A stretch of DNA of 57,500 bases from Cristatella mucedo (taxonomy: Eukaryota > Bryozoa > Phylactolaemata > Cristatellidae), in NCBI GenBank assembly GCA_009760855.2, contig WPIO01000109.1:110001-167500 (forward strand), in the 5' to 3' direction. A model generated the notes under the pieces. It did no database searches. It was not told the origin of the DNA and worked only from the letters and a program-made list of their open reading frames with translations. This document shows, in pieces, positions 22,291-33,774 of the stretch; position 1 is the first letter of the stretch, and each line of letters begins with the position of its first letter. The position numbers were made by a program, and so were the translations under genes.

Positions 22291-22374
22291 GCAAAGGTTC
22301 TCATCATATCTCAGTATCGAGGTGAACTGACAAACATAATCCGAGAAACCACTGACATATGGGGCACCTCGAGG

Positions 22375-23255
22375 CTCTGTGCCTGGTTAGGTTCCTTTCT
22401 CAATGTATACTCTTCCTCTTGCCTATGTGTTTTTGGGCACGACCTAGGTTTTCACTTCTATTCAGACGACACTCGGCTATACCTTTGCTTTAGTCCCTCC
22501 CAGCCCTTTAGCATGTCGTATTCTGTCAACTCCCTTGTTGCTTGTATTGATAAAATCCGTTCATGGATGTCATGAACCTTTCTTAAACTGATTGATGATA
22601 ACACGTACTTAACAGTTATAGGCAAACCGAGTGTGATTCGGATATTTGAAAAAATAATGCTTAAAATCGGCTCCGCAAGCGTATCTCATGATGAATCTGT
22701 ACGAAACATATATGTACTTTTTCAAACTGCCTTTTCCTTCGACGACAACGTTAGCTCCAAGGTCAACTATGACCACTTTCAACTACATAAAATTGGTAAA
22801 ATTCATTCTTTTTAAGACACAGATATTACATCTACACAGGTCCGTGAATTTCTGACATCCGGTCTTTAGTTCTGTAACTCACTGCTCGCTGATTTGTCAG
22901 CCTTTGCAATTAGGCGCCTAAAGCTGGTGCAAAACCTAGCAGCCACGCCAATCTATCGCTAGCATAGCAGGTGGAACATCCACTACGTCTTGCCGACCTG
23001 CAATGGCTCTCAGTCAAGTAGTGACTTCAATGCTCTGTCATTCCCTTTTAGGTCCTTTCGTCCTTTCGCTCCAGCCTACCTATGCGATCTATTCCTTCAC
23101 CAGGCTAAGCATCGTACCACCTGTTTTTCTGAATCAAATTTTTTATCTCCATTTTATACGAACCTCGAATCCTTTGGAGACCGTGCTTTCAGTTCACACG
23201 CTTCCAAAGTGTAGAAGTCACTTCTACCTGGCGTAAGCGCTGTCCCTGACATATA
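22375..23255 (+). pseudogene. LINE-A RT fragment
   Basis: Encodes the RT catalytic region (HDLGFHFYSDDTRLYLCFSPSQP; note YSDD instead of YADD), then LIDDNTYLTVIGKPSVIR and further C-terminal pieces to about 23255. Several stops and frameshifts are present. Confidence 0.8.
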
Positions 23256-23261
23256 ATTAGT

Positions 23262-23545
23262 AATATTAATGATAAACTTTATAAAGTGACCTCAGGGAAC
23301 TCAATCTCCCTTTACGCGCTTTACATTTGCTGCAAAGGAAACACGATCGAATGGTCATTAGGAGCACATTAGGAAGAATGAATCACATGGTCCCACTAAA
23401 TGCTGTTATAAATAGGTGAGTTTTTTTTTCAATGTGTTCAATTCAGGAGATATCGTGGCGCAAGTCGGAAGTGAGTTCCAGTCTTTGAGAGCGTACAAAC
23501 TAAAGGCACGGTCTCCATAGAATTAGAGGTTTGTGCGAGGTATAG
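23262..23545 (-). repeat. LINE-A 3' end
   Basis: The minus strand shows the family 3' UTR and terminal stem-loop (AAAGCGCGTAAAGGGAG...), adjoining a degraded tail. Confidence 0.75.
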
Positions 23546-23577
23546 GTAATTATAATATTATTACATTTGATACAAGG

Positions 23578-23655
23578 ACATGATAATATTATTATTATTA
23601 TTATTACATTTGGTATAGTGCCATTAGAGAACTTAATCTATATCTAGGCACTTCA
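23578..23655 (-). repeat. SINE-1-like 3' end fragment
   Basis: The minus strand reads AAGTGCCTAGATATAGATTAAG then TTCTCTAATGGCACTATACC and an AAT-type tail. This fits the SINE-1 3' segment better than LINE-A. Confidence 0.5.
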
Positions 23656-23659
23656 TGAT

Positions 23660-23935
23660 GACATTTAAAAGAAGCTAAAAACGTATACATTTGTCAAATC
23701 ATTTAGTGAGTAAATATGATTCGTCCTCAGCCTGTTTATGTGTGCTGGTATTGAGCATGCTGCCAGTAATCACATTTTCATGCTGCCCCTATGCGTGTCT
23801 CGTCTAACTATGTAATGCTTGTTGTCTTGTAAGCTTGTTGAGCATGTCAACAACCAACTGTTCAATCACTCTTCCTTTAAAGCAAATGCAAAGTGCTCAG
23901 ACAGAGATTGAGTTTTCCGACGGTGCTATCCAGTC
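23660..23935 (+). repeat. LINE-A 3' end
   Basis: Begins near ACATTTAAAAGAAGC (encoding TFKRS), continues through the 3' UTR to AAAGTGCTCAGACAGAGATTG and ...CGGTGCTATCC. Confidence 0.7.
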
Positions 23936-24329
23936 CTTTTGTTTTTATTTTTATTATGTAATCTTTTTCTCCTCCACTACCAAAATGTGCAAAGCAGTAG
24001 GCTAAGCAGCCGGCTAAATCCGTCATGACCGTGGGCGGCTAATTCTATCGATGAATCGTGATTTTCTGTATCATTTTCTTGTTCCGGGGCCAGCAGCCAA
24101 GGAAATGGACTAGACGAAAACATGCTTGAAAATAGCAGTCTATCCTTCGTCTGGCTGGTTGCACTCGTGACGGGGAGTGGGCCACGTGACCAAGACACGT
24201 GGTCTATCCCTCTCTTCCGACGCCTCTCACCTATACCGCCTCTCAACAATTTCCCTTTTTCTGACTCGCATCACAGTCTTCTCAAAACATTCCAACTTGC
24301 ATGGCTGCATGATCTACCACAAAGAGCGT

Positions 24330-25935
24330 AGGGTAATGTAATGTAATTTAATTAATCTCCGTCTGTTATTCAAGAAAGCCATAAAGACTATGTGGGTGTT
24401 AAGCAGGAGCGTATTGTATAGCCCACTCTCAGCCTAAGCGGCTTTAGCTACGAATTCGGTAGCAAACGGACTTCGTCTCACGAAAACAAAGATAATCTGG
24501 GAAGCATAGCCAAGTCAGCAAAGCAGTTGAGGTAGTGACTAGCATGGAAGTAGCAGTTCAGGACCGCTGAAAAGAATGAGTCATAGTCGGCAGCAGCAGA
24601 ATAATTGTCGTGGCGTAAGAGTTGTGGAAGCGAGTTCCACAGTCTGGGACCTGCAGAGCTAAAGCTTCTGTCGCCAACGGTCTTTAAGAATAGTAGTTTA
24701 ATAGATAATTTATTGTCCCCACGGGACCTGAGGGCGAGAAAAGGCTGAAACTGGTGCAGCTGTTTAGCTAGGTACGAAGGAGCTAAGCCCCGGCTGGCCT
24801 TGTGGGTCAGCGTAAGAACTTTGCTCTGTATCCGTTGCTCAACCGGCATCCATCCTAGCTCTTTTAACAAAGGAGACAAGTGCTCAAACCTCTAAGACTT
24901 GAAGACTAGCCTTGCAAAAACATTATAGCCAGCTGCAGAGGCCTGGATGCTTTCTTTGGTACCCCAGCTAAAAAGCAGTTACACTAATCAATCCAAGACC
25001 GAAGTAAGGAGCTCGTTAAATTCTTTGCAAGCCACCGAGGGAAAAAGCTCCCACCCTTAGATAGGGATCGGACGTGATGGCTAGCTGTAGAAGCAGTATT
25101 TTCAACGAAAATTTAAAAATTGAGGCAGCTGTCAAAAACTACACCTAAATTTTGAGCACGCGGTGATGGTCCCGTAACTGCATCACTTATTAGAAGAGCA
25201 ACGCGTTTTCATCCAGCCACACGCTTAGGGTGTGCTATGAGCAGCAGTTCAGTTATATTGTCATTAAGTCATTATTTTCAAGAAATTTTCCGAAATCCAG
25301 GATCAAATTTCGGCGAGGCAAGCATTTAGTTTATCGGTTGTTGCAACAGATTCCAACGGTTTGAATAGCAAATACAGCTGAGTATCGTCAGCATACAAGT
25401 TTTATCCTATTCCATTGTTTTTAATAAGTTTTCCTAGAGGTCAAGTAAATGGAGAACAGCAAGGGACCGATGACTGACCCCTGAGGAACTCCACAGGTGA
25501 CCTGTCTCGTGTGTGAGACCTTACCCCCATACGACACGGATTGAACATGGTCAGAAAGGTACGAATTAAAACCACACCAGTACCACGTCAGCCACATCGA
25601 TTATTGTTCTCAATCGTTCATGTAGAACATCGTGATCAACGGTGTCGGAGGCAGCTGACAGATCTAGCAGAGCTAGGGCAGTGACATTGCCGTCATCGTT
25701 GCCACGTAGAATGTCATTGTTAACATGGAGGAGAGCATTTTCAGTGGAGTGCTGCCTCTTGAACCCCGATTGAAATTGTTCTGACATTTCTTTCTTTTCA
25801 GTACGTGCAACCAGCTGCTTAGTGACCATTCTTTTCAATAACCTTTTACAAGAAAGGAAGGAGGGAAACTAGATAATTCTGCGGCATTGCAGAACAAGTC
25901 CTTTCGACCTTCAGCAGCCTTTATAACCTATTTGA
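24330..25935 (-). pseudogene. LINE-B copy, RT and C-terminal region
   Basis: On the minus strand RT motifs start near 25900. They include SGFKRQHSTENALLHVNNDIL, TALALLDLSAASDTVDHDVL (RT catalytic Asp region), a GVPQGS-type segment around 25500, the C-terminal ELGWMPVEQRIQSKVLTLTHKA and RLWNSLPQL. The TAATG-type tail is at 24331-24352. Several stops and frameshifts are present. The endonuclease is absent, so it is 5'-truncated at about 1.6 kb. Confidence 0.85.
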
Positions 25936-27075
25936 GACTTTTTTGATTTTCTATTCATTGATAAAGTTGGGTAGCAAGTAAATCGTATACAAGTGTATGT
26001 AGTTTTAGTGTGATAAGGGTTGACATTAATCGCATCCTAACATAATTTTAGCCTAAAATTGTTAACAATGTGCCCACTGTTGACCCTACCGTTTTCACGT
26101 GTCGCTATCACAGTATATAGTCTCGAATCTCAGCTGGAAAAACACAATGATTTCTAGGGTTAAGCCTGCTAAGAACAGCTAGAAATCCCTATCCTATTCA
26201 CTCATTGGAGTTGTATCTAAGTAGCGGTGCAAACGCACCAGTTTATGGAATCTTGTTCAGCGGATTTCAATCGGGATTAGTATGTATACATTGCTCAGAA
26301 AAAGCTCTGCTTTATTCTTACCCGGCCAATATGGATAATACTGATAAGTTTAGTTTCACATTGCATGCCTTCTTGAACTAGTTGAAGCAGGATTATTGCT
26401 TACTTTTGAGTCATGTTTTCTTGTTACTATACAGTATGTCTAAAATCTCTTTGTTATACCTATCTTAAATAAATTATTTTTAAAAGGACGAGCTATATAT
26501 TGGTTCCTTTGTGGCAAAGTAATACGAGACTTAGCATTATCATTTTGAACGTATTGATCTTACGAAGAATAAATAGTATCAGTCAGAGTGATATCACGAA
26601 ATCACTAGTTTAAATCAAGATACTCGCTATTGCTTGTATTTCAGCTCCACTGCGTTTGCTGCTTTTATCATGTCGTTTTCCATTATTTTGAAAATGCTTT
26701 TGCAGCAGTTTTAATTTTGAAAATAAATAACCTGGCGCCTATTGAATATTTTTATTCAATGTCGCATTAAACATAATTGTAACTCTGTTACATACGGTGG
26801 GTGAAATTTAGTTCTACAAAATTCAGTCACGGGTATTAATCGTCTCGTATGCTAGAATTATATTTTATATGCAAACCATACGAGTTCCGGCTTCAGTTTA
26901 TAAAAATTGAATTCATTATCAATAGGAAAGCATGTTTAAAAAGGCTCATCTGAGTCTATTTACACAGAGAAAATAATCTGCTCACAATGAAAGCCTAAGT
27001 ATTTACTGGGGACGATAGTATGCAAAATGCAGTGTCTTAATAAGCGTGCAGCAGTATATAATGAAAAAAATGTAT
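25936..27075. other. AT-rich interval, no gene found
   Basis: No exon, RNA gene or recognised repeat. A perfect 8-bp hairpin ATTGAATA-TTTT-TATTCAAT lies near 26742. Confidence 0.45.
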
Positions 27076-27079
27076 TTGA

Positions 27080-27215
27080 TATCCATAGTATCACAAAGAC
27101 TGAGTCTCCATCCAGGCACCCCAGATATACAGCAGGGTTCGAGCCCATCACCAGAATGATATAGGTGGGCACCTTGACCACGGTGTTTAAAGGTGGGCAC
27201 TCTGATCCCTGCACC
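27080..27215 (-). repeat. possible SINE-1-related tRNA-like sequence
   Basis: The minus strand has GTGGTCAAGGTGCCC (box A-like) and GGGCTCGAACCC (box B-like), similar in order to SINE-1. The 3' segment is not recognisable. 27216-28160 holds nothing I can assign. Confidence 0.4.
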
Positions 27216-28199
27216 ATAGCAGTCTATAATTTTTGGTGCTAAAAATAATTTGTCCGAAGTTCTAAGCTTTCCTTATTTCAGTGCCACTGTTACCAATACA
27301 ATCCACAGTTAAAAATACGTACAAGGAAATAGAGTGGACAATGACAAGAAAATCGAGCAGACATTGACGTAATTCTGCTGGCGCCTAGCCATCTGATACA
27401 AATAGTAGGCAAAGCTTTCTTTTTCTCGTAGCACCGTGGCTTTCGCGGAACTCAGCTAAGCAGTCAGCTAGTCGAAAGACGTAATACAAGTTACTACCCG
27501 TATAGCCAGTAGTATATTAACAGCAACGCAGTCGTAGATTAGTGCAGTTCCGGCTTGATATCCCAGCAAAGGGTGAGTAGCTCTAAAGGAGAACGTCCTC
27601 GTCTAGAGGAAAAGTATCAAAGTTGGGTGTTGTTCGGCCTGTCAAACGGTGTGTGTGCGTGGTCTATTAGCTGGCTACTAAGTCGTGCTCCAAAACGAGA
27701 CGTGTCTTTAAAGTCTCCAGCTATCTAGCTAGCCACACGCTATGAGGTGATTGCACTGATTCTGCGTGTACCAACCTATTGGGGCCGGCTCTTAATTTGA
27801 ATTATTAAGTGTCATTCTTTCCGGTAAATTATTTGCGTGTGCATGCTTACGAATGAAATTTGCATAAAATGAATGAGCTCCTTTCAGGTATCAGGTATTC
27901 TTCAGGTGCACTGTTTATTATAGCTCGACTCGGCAGTTCTCAAGAATGGCGCTTAGAGGTAAATTCATAAGCTCTTGCAATCACGACCATTTCGAAACAC
28001 TAGCAAGATGCTAATTGCAATTCCTCAATCGCAGTCGTTTCCCCCAAACTTGTATATTAATGGTTTCCTTGCCATTTAAACAAGTAAACTTATGAAACAA
28101 AATTGCGAAAGTAAACTAGCCTACGTGATTGTATGAAATATTTTAGGTGGCAGCTTTCTTGACAAGGAGGATATATAAGTCCTGTGACATATTTTAGAA

Positions 28200-28259
28200 A
28201 AATGAAGTCTACAGCTTTCGCCTATGTCGACGTACTGATGATCAGTCTTGTGTCGTCTG
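28200..28259 (+). pseudogene. signal-peptide exon paralogous to the peptide gene at 53152-53683
   Basis: After TATTTTAG|AAAA there is an ATG-led 20-codon frame with a hydrophobic signal-like peptide. It aligns without gaps to exon 1 of the minus-strand peptide gene: both have the context AGAAAAATGAAG and share M-K, A-F, V-L-M-I, L-V and S residues (about 11 of 20). A TATA-like GATATATAAG lies about 30 bp upstream. The donor position reads GTTGGT instead of GTAAGT, and no acidic propiece or cationic exon follows before LINE-A sequence begins near 28345. It is most likely a decayed or interrupted paralogue. Confidence 0.6.
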
Positions 28260-28344
28260 CAGTTGGTTAATATGAGCCATGTCAAATTAAATTATTGATT
28301 ATGGATAGTAAGATATGTTGACCGAGTCTCTCAGGTTAGCTTCT

Positions 28345-29385
28345 TACTCAGTGATCCCCGTTATGATTTAACTGATCGCTTCTCTAGCTTCGTTGAAAAT
28401 AAAATAGACAAGATCAGGAAGTCAATCTCTAAATTGGCGGCCTCACACATGGAATTCCGGCGCTCAATTCTTTACAGAACCTCAATGTCTACCCTCAAGG
28501 AATTCACTAGTGTAGAATCCTGAAGTTCATATCCCAATTAAAAAAGACAACTATTTCTCTGAACCCTATTCCCACTGTCCTGCTTCTACGGTGCATAGAT
28601 CTGCTGCTGTCATGAATAAATAATATCACTAATATGTCATTACACTGATGTCGCGTCCAAGCAAATTTAAAATTTCAAAAAGGCTGTAGTTAAGCCACTA
28701 CTCAAGAAAGCGACACTACACAAAGAGAACAAGAGCACCTTCAGCAGAGTCCCCTTTCTACCGTCCTTATCAAAGATACTAGAACGAGTCGTGGCAAACC
28801 AACTGAACTCGTATATTAAAACTAAATTTTAAGTTCAAGTCTGGTTTTAGAGCTAATCACTCCATAGAGTCAGCATTGCTTCAAGTGTATAATGACCTAC
28901 TTATAAAAATAGACTCTGAGTATTTTTGCTTTCTTCACTCGATGTTTTGGCAGCTTTCGATAATTTTGATCGCCAAGCTCTTCTTGAGCGTCTCTCATCT
29001 CTCCTAGGCATAACTGGCACTGCATTGCAATGGCAATGGTTCGGGTCCTATCTCAGTGTAAGACCCCAGAGTACTGATGTGAGCGGACGAAGATCATGCG
29101 ACGAACCTCTGAAATATGGGCTACCTAAGGGATCTTTGCTAGGTATCATTCATTTCATGATTTATACTCTCCCTCTGGGCGATTCGACTGCCAAACCATA
29201 TGCTTTCACTTCTATGCAGGTGACATTCAGTTGTGAAGGCTAATGCTCAAAATCAGTTCTGCCATCATATCTCCGGTTGAATCTACACAAAAAATAACTG
29301 TGATGATCCAAAGTGACCTTTCTTTAAGCAACAGCATCAGCTCTACAGTTAACTATGCCTACATTCAGATCCATAACATTACTAA
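28345..29385 (+). pseudogene. LINE-A copy, RT N-terminal half with internal deletion
   Basis: Encodes the pre-RT segment (DRFSSFVENKIDKIRKSISK), KPLLKKATL, LSKILERVVANQLNSYI, a catalytic-region relic (LDVLAAFDNFDRQALLERLSS) and GLPKGSLLG. FYADD has become FYAGDIQL, and an internal deletion joins this to KISSAIISPVES. Multiple stops are present. It complements the 3'-biased copies by showing the family's upstream RT part. Confidence 0.8.
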
Positions 29386-29880
29386 ACTTAGCAAACTATC
29401 GCCCAGTTTCCCTTCTTTCTTTCCTATCAAAGATTCTTGAAAAGATTGTTGCTAAGCAGCCGGTTAAACATATTAAAAAAATTAAAATGTCAGATTCATT
29501 TTAATCAGGGTTCAAGAGGTAGCACTCCAGTGAAACTGCTCTCCTCCGTGTTAACAATGACATTCTACGTGGCAATGACGGGAATGTCACTGCCCTAGCT
29601 CTGCTAGATCTGCCTGCTGTCTTCGACACCAATGATCATAAAGTTCTGCTTGAACGATTAAGAACAACGATCGGTATGGCAGACGAAGCACTGGCGTGGT
29701 TTAAATCGTACTTGTCTGATCGTATTCAATCCATGTCGCGTAGGGGTAAGGTCTCACACACAAGACCTGTAACCTGTGGAGTTCCTCAAGGGTCTGTACT
29801 CGTTCCCTTGCTGTTCTATATTTATACACAACCTCTGGGAAAAGTGATTACGGCCCATGGAATAGGATATCGCTTTTCAC
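29386..29880 (+). pseudogene. LINE-B RT fragment
   Basis: Starts in the RT motif encoded by AACTATCGCCCAGTTTC and continues to LALLDLPAVFDTNDHKVLLERLRT, LAWFKSYLSDRIQS, GVPQGSVLVPLLFYIYTQPLG and GIGYRF. It is cut just before FYADD by the dispersed repeat starting near 29885. Confidence 0.85.
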
Positions 29881-29884
29881 ACAC

Positions 29885-30425
29885 CAAATTTCACGCAATA
29901 ACGCTTGTGCGTTCTATTGTTGTGGCCTCAAATGGCCGTCCAGGGCAGCAGCGTGCCGAAGAATGGGGAGGCACGTGACTCCTGGCGAGGGATCAAGAGG
30001 CGCCTCCAGGCCCTGGTCAGGGACCCTATTTTTACATTCAAACGGCACTACAGCTGCTATTTCTACAAAATGTGTCGCTCGACCGTGCTAAATAATTTCA
30101 CTTCATAGAAAATACTGCTAATGGTTCACAATCAAAATATCGTGCAATTTTTCGTCCGCGGCCTCCAAGGCAAGGGCCTTCAAGGGCCCATGGCGCGTGC
30201 AGCTTCTAGAACTGCGACAGAATAGATGTCCTTTTCCTTAACAAGCTTCGTGGAAATTCGGTTTTGACTATTTGATTATTTTATATGGGAAGCAGAGCTC
30301 CTGGCTAACCAACAAAATTGTATAGCACATGGGCATTTTCATGCTATTACCTCCAATTACTCGGATCAGCCAGCCTCCAAGCGGAATCAGACATCGACAC
30401 AGCTGCTATTTCCCTATATTATGAC
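29885..30425. repeat. 540-bp dispersed repeat, copy 1
   Basis: Closely similar over its length to 34530-35060 in the same orientation (for example AACGCTTGTGCGTTCTATT, GGCACGTGACTCCTGGCGAG, AGCAGAGCTCCTGGCTAACC). No coding potential. It interrupts LINE-B. Its internal sub-motif GAAATAGCAGCTGT recurs on the minus strand. Confidence 0.85.
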
Positions 30426-30464
30426 CCCCAAAAGGGTCGCGTTCCACAGATTAAGAACCACTGA

Positions 30465-30850
30465 ACTAAATGCGACGACAAATACATGCTTTTTTCCTTC
30501 TTTTTAAATGTTGGGAAGTCGGAGATGTCGTGATGCAAGTCGGGAGTGAGTTCGTCTTTAGGAACGTACTAAGTAAAGGCATGGTTTCCAAGGGATTTGA
30601 GATTTTTACAAGGAATGGGTAAACAGTTCGATTAAAAAAAGCGGGCGGTAGAATACTTAGCCTGATGGAAAAGTAGATTTCATCGGTAGGCTGGAGCCAA
30701 AAAGTGGAGGGGCCTAAAAGTGACTGACGAAACCTTGAAGTCGATGCATTGCTTGACTGGGAGTCAGTGCAGGTCGGCGAGAAGTGGTGAGATGAGGCAA
30801 CTGCGACGCTCACGACAGACAAGCCTAACTGCAAATTTTTGCACCTATAA
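30465..30850 (-). repeat. LINE-A coding fragment
   Basis: Matches the LINE-A C-terminal region on the minus strand (ADLH-type and AWNSLP-type segments in broken frames). No 3' UTR or tail; both ends are truncated. Confidence 0.75.
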
Positions 30851-30859
30851 AAAATGCAA

Positions 30860-31030
30860 GATGAATTACCAGCCTCTTTTGTATAGAGGCAGAAGAGCCT
30901 TAAAGGCCGCTGGCAGCGGTAATACAGAACCTCCCACCACAGGATTCGAACCGACGACCTTGAGATCTAGGTCAAGAACAGCAACCGCATTACCAAGTGT
31001 GCCATCAAGTCTCACCAAGCCGATTAGCAT
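30860..31030 (-). repeat. SINE-2 copy (tRNA-derived)
   Basis: On the minus strand, box A TGGCACACTTGGTAATG, then box B GGTTCGAATCC 48-50 bp later, then a non-tRNA body (ACCGCTGCCAGCGGCC, TTTAAGGCTCTTCTGCC). The body is shared with 16985-17135. Confidence 0.7.
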
Positions 31031-31309
31031 TGGGTTTGACAGCAATCCAGATTAATAGGGTCTGGTGGGTTGACTGATGCAAGCGAGCGAGGCAATCAGT
31101 ACCCTAAACGTTTATCCGTCGAAGTATTACTGATGCTAGACAGAAAGAAGCTAGCGAAGCTCAGGTAGAAAAATGGTCGCCGTGGCTGCTGTGCCTCTCT
31201 TGACAGGCCAGACGAGATCCGTTGTTTCGCACAATTTACAGCCGATTATGGGCAAAATATATGTACCGTGAAAATGATGAATGGAAATAATCAAGAAACG
31301 ATATCACAA

Positions 31310-31660
31310 ACACTTGCACTAAGTTGGCCTTGTTTAAGAAGGCTCGGGTTTCGGCGAGATTCCTCAGTTGAAAGTAGGCTGAATTGAGAGTGGATGGATG
31401 AATGCTGTCATTAGATGATTAGTTTTTTAGAACTCAATTCTTTGCATTACGGACAGATGGTAGCCGAGTGATGAACCAATCTTTAGGTTGAGGTCATACA
31501 GATTGATAGTGACACTGAATGTTGCAATAAATATTTGTTTGGTCGTATAGACGTCACCCTTCATGAAGTCAGCGGCCAACCAATTGCGAATTTCCTCGAT
31601 GCTGAGATGACCTCGATGACCTCGATCTGAGAGGGAACTTAGTTGAGTCGGATGCTGAGC
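31310..31660 (-). repeat. divergent L2-like LINE fragment (LINE-C)
   Basis: Minus-strand translation gives LSIEEIRNWLAADFMKGD, then DLNLKIGSSLGYHLS. This parallels the LINE-A segment after the RT catalytic box (IRTWMAANFLKLNDDK, LTLKIGSA) but is too different to be the same family. Interval 31661-32164 has no assigned feature. Confidence 0.55.
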
Positions 31661-32164
31661 TTTGATGACTCGAATGATAAATGGAGCTGAACCGGAAGTG
31701 ATGCCGGTTTCAGCTATCCAAAGTACGCTAGTCAGCTGGTCTTGCATGAACAATTTCATGCTGCAATTTGTATACAGTCAATTTGTATACAGCTACTGTC
31801 GTGGAATGCACTTAGTACTTGGTATTTCTAACTCCCTCTCCTCATGGTGGGCTCGTACCCTCTTCCCCCTCGACGAGCCTATCTCCTGCTGCTGCACGGT
31901 AGCTCAACACCTCGAACCCTCCTCACTTTCAGGGAGAACGATAACTTATCACGGCCCTCCCTTTTTCTCGAAAGCTGGTGCTCTTAATCCACAACACACT
32001 GTGTGATGTCGAGTACTGAAGCTGGCAATCCGTCAGCGACAAATGGGGTAAATCAAATTGCCGCCCTAGTGCTTTAATGCTTCAAAATATAATGAGGGTT
32101 GTGAACAGGAAGTACTTCACCGAACTAGGAAGATTTCGCCTAAATTCAGTTTTTCTTCAACGCT

Positions 32165-32815
32165 AATAATAATAATTATTATTCACTTGATAAAGCGCCC
32201 TCAGAGAACCCAGTCTCTTTCTAGGCGCTTTACATTTGCTGCGAAGGGAAGCGCGATTGAAACATGAGCGATGTCATACTTGATAAACATGAATAACATG
32301 GTCACGGGTGACGTGCACAGGGTCAACATGCAAATGTGGTTAGTGGCAGCATGCACAGTGTCAGCACGCATAAGCACATCAAGGACGAATCACAGAGACC
32401 CACTAAATGCTGTTCTGAATAGGTGTGTTTTTAAGTTCTTTTCAAATGTGGTCAAGTCAGGGGATGTCGTGACGCAAGTCGGGAGCGAGTCCCGAGCTTT
32501 GGGAGCATATGAACTAAATACACATCTTCAAAGGATTTGAGGTTAGTACGACGTATAGATAAACATTTATGTTCTGAAAAGCGATTGGTACAATGCTTAG
32601 CCTGGTAAGGCCGTAGATCTGATAGATAGCCGGAGCCAAATAATGAAGTGACCTAAAAGTGAGGGACTAAACCTTGAAGACAATCCGTTACTTGACTGTT
32701 AGCCAGTGCAGGTCTGCGAGAAGTGGTGAGACGTGGCAACTGCGAAGCTCACGACAGACAAGACTAGCTGAGGAATTTTGCACCGTCTGTAAGCGCCAAT
32801 TGCACATGCCGGTTG
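32165..32815 (-). repeat. LINE-A 3' part
   Basis: Minus strand: decayed C-terminal coding sequence, 3' UTR, intact AAAGCGCC/GGCGCTTT stem and (ATT)-type tail at about 32166-32182. Confidence 0.82.
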
Positions 32816-33313
32816 AAGGGTGCCGCTGGTAGCTGTTTCGTGAGTTGCAATTGTGCATTGCTGATGTAGTCGGGGCCGCCATTTTGAAAATAATTATCTC
32901 AATAAGTTGAGGATTTGAATACGTGCCATAGAGCAGCCGTAGCAATTTATTCGCAATCGTCGCTTTCTCAAGAACGCCGAAGGCGTCAGCAAGCAGATAT
33001 TGTGTACATTCTACAATAGTATCAATAACGATAACGTAGGGTTAGACGCTTGATCTAAGCTGCCAGATATCCATTTCTTGGCTTGCAACTTGAATCGCCG
33101 CTGCGGTCAAGCTGCAGCCCAAGGTCAAGGCCTAAATCAAGTGGATAGAGAGATGCTTTGTGTCCTGTATCTCCTATGTCTCGTCTGACGATACTCAACG
33201 TCCAATATTGGCGACTTGCGACTCCAATGCTGACTACGTAGTTCTGTGTCGGCGTTCTTAAAAGACGGTGACAAGGGTTTTATATTTTTCATCTGATTGA
33301 AACTTCGCTCTAC

Positions 33314-33770
33314 CTATTTGCCTTGCTCTTGAGTAATGGTGGCCACGCTCGTTGCATCATTTATCGGAGCCACACTCTCCGTCCCAGTATACGTCAGGGC
33401 TGCGGTGCTGGGCTGACCACTGTATCGAGCTAAACTCTCTGTGGCGGTGATGCGTTCGTCGTTGAGCATAGCTAAACTCTCTCTGTCTTCGCGTGTAAAT
33501 GTGGCTTTGCTCGTGTTCAGATAAGTGGTGGCCATCTTGTATTTTTCTGTAATCCTGGTCAAAGTCTTAGACACTTCGGTTGAACTGGCCATGGTGGGCA
33601 TCTCATTGGCAGAGTGCTCTGCACCGCCATAGTGGACTCGGGAGCAGTTCATCCTCGCTCGCATCACCGCAAAAGCCACCATCGCTATGAGCCACGCCAC
33701 GCACATGGCTATCACTAGTAGCGAATGTCGTAGTGCCGATGCCAAATCCTCTTGATAATCAACATCTGAA
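33314..33770 (-). CDS. possible terminal exon of an unknown membrane protein
   Basis: An open minus-strand frame of about 150 codons, clearly higher in GC than its surroundings. The splice-like AAAATTCAG ends at 33771, and the frame can be read from there to the TAG at 33316-33314. It has no ATG before residue M of VIAMCVAW, so a start at 33745 (TTG) is unlikely; I treat it as an exon. A strongly hydrophobic segment, LLVIAMCVAWLIAMVAFAVM, would make one transmembrane helix. A polar Ser/Thr-rich tail with ESLA/ESLA/ESVA repeats follows. No family recognised, no upstream exon found and no clear poly(A) signal. It could also be chance. Confidence 0.35.
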
Positions 33771-33774
33771 TTTT

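Noticed and set aside
30880-31020. Functional tRNA gene on the minus strand
   Set aside because: Boxes A and B are good, but no closed acceptor stem, and the trailing body matches another copy at 16985-17135, so it is a SINE.
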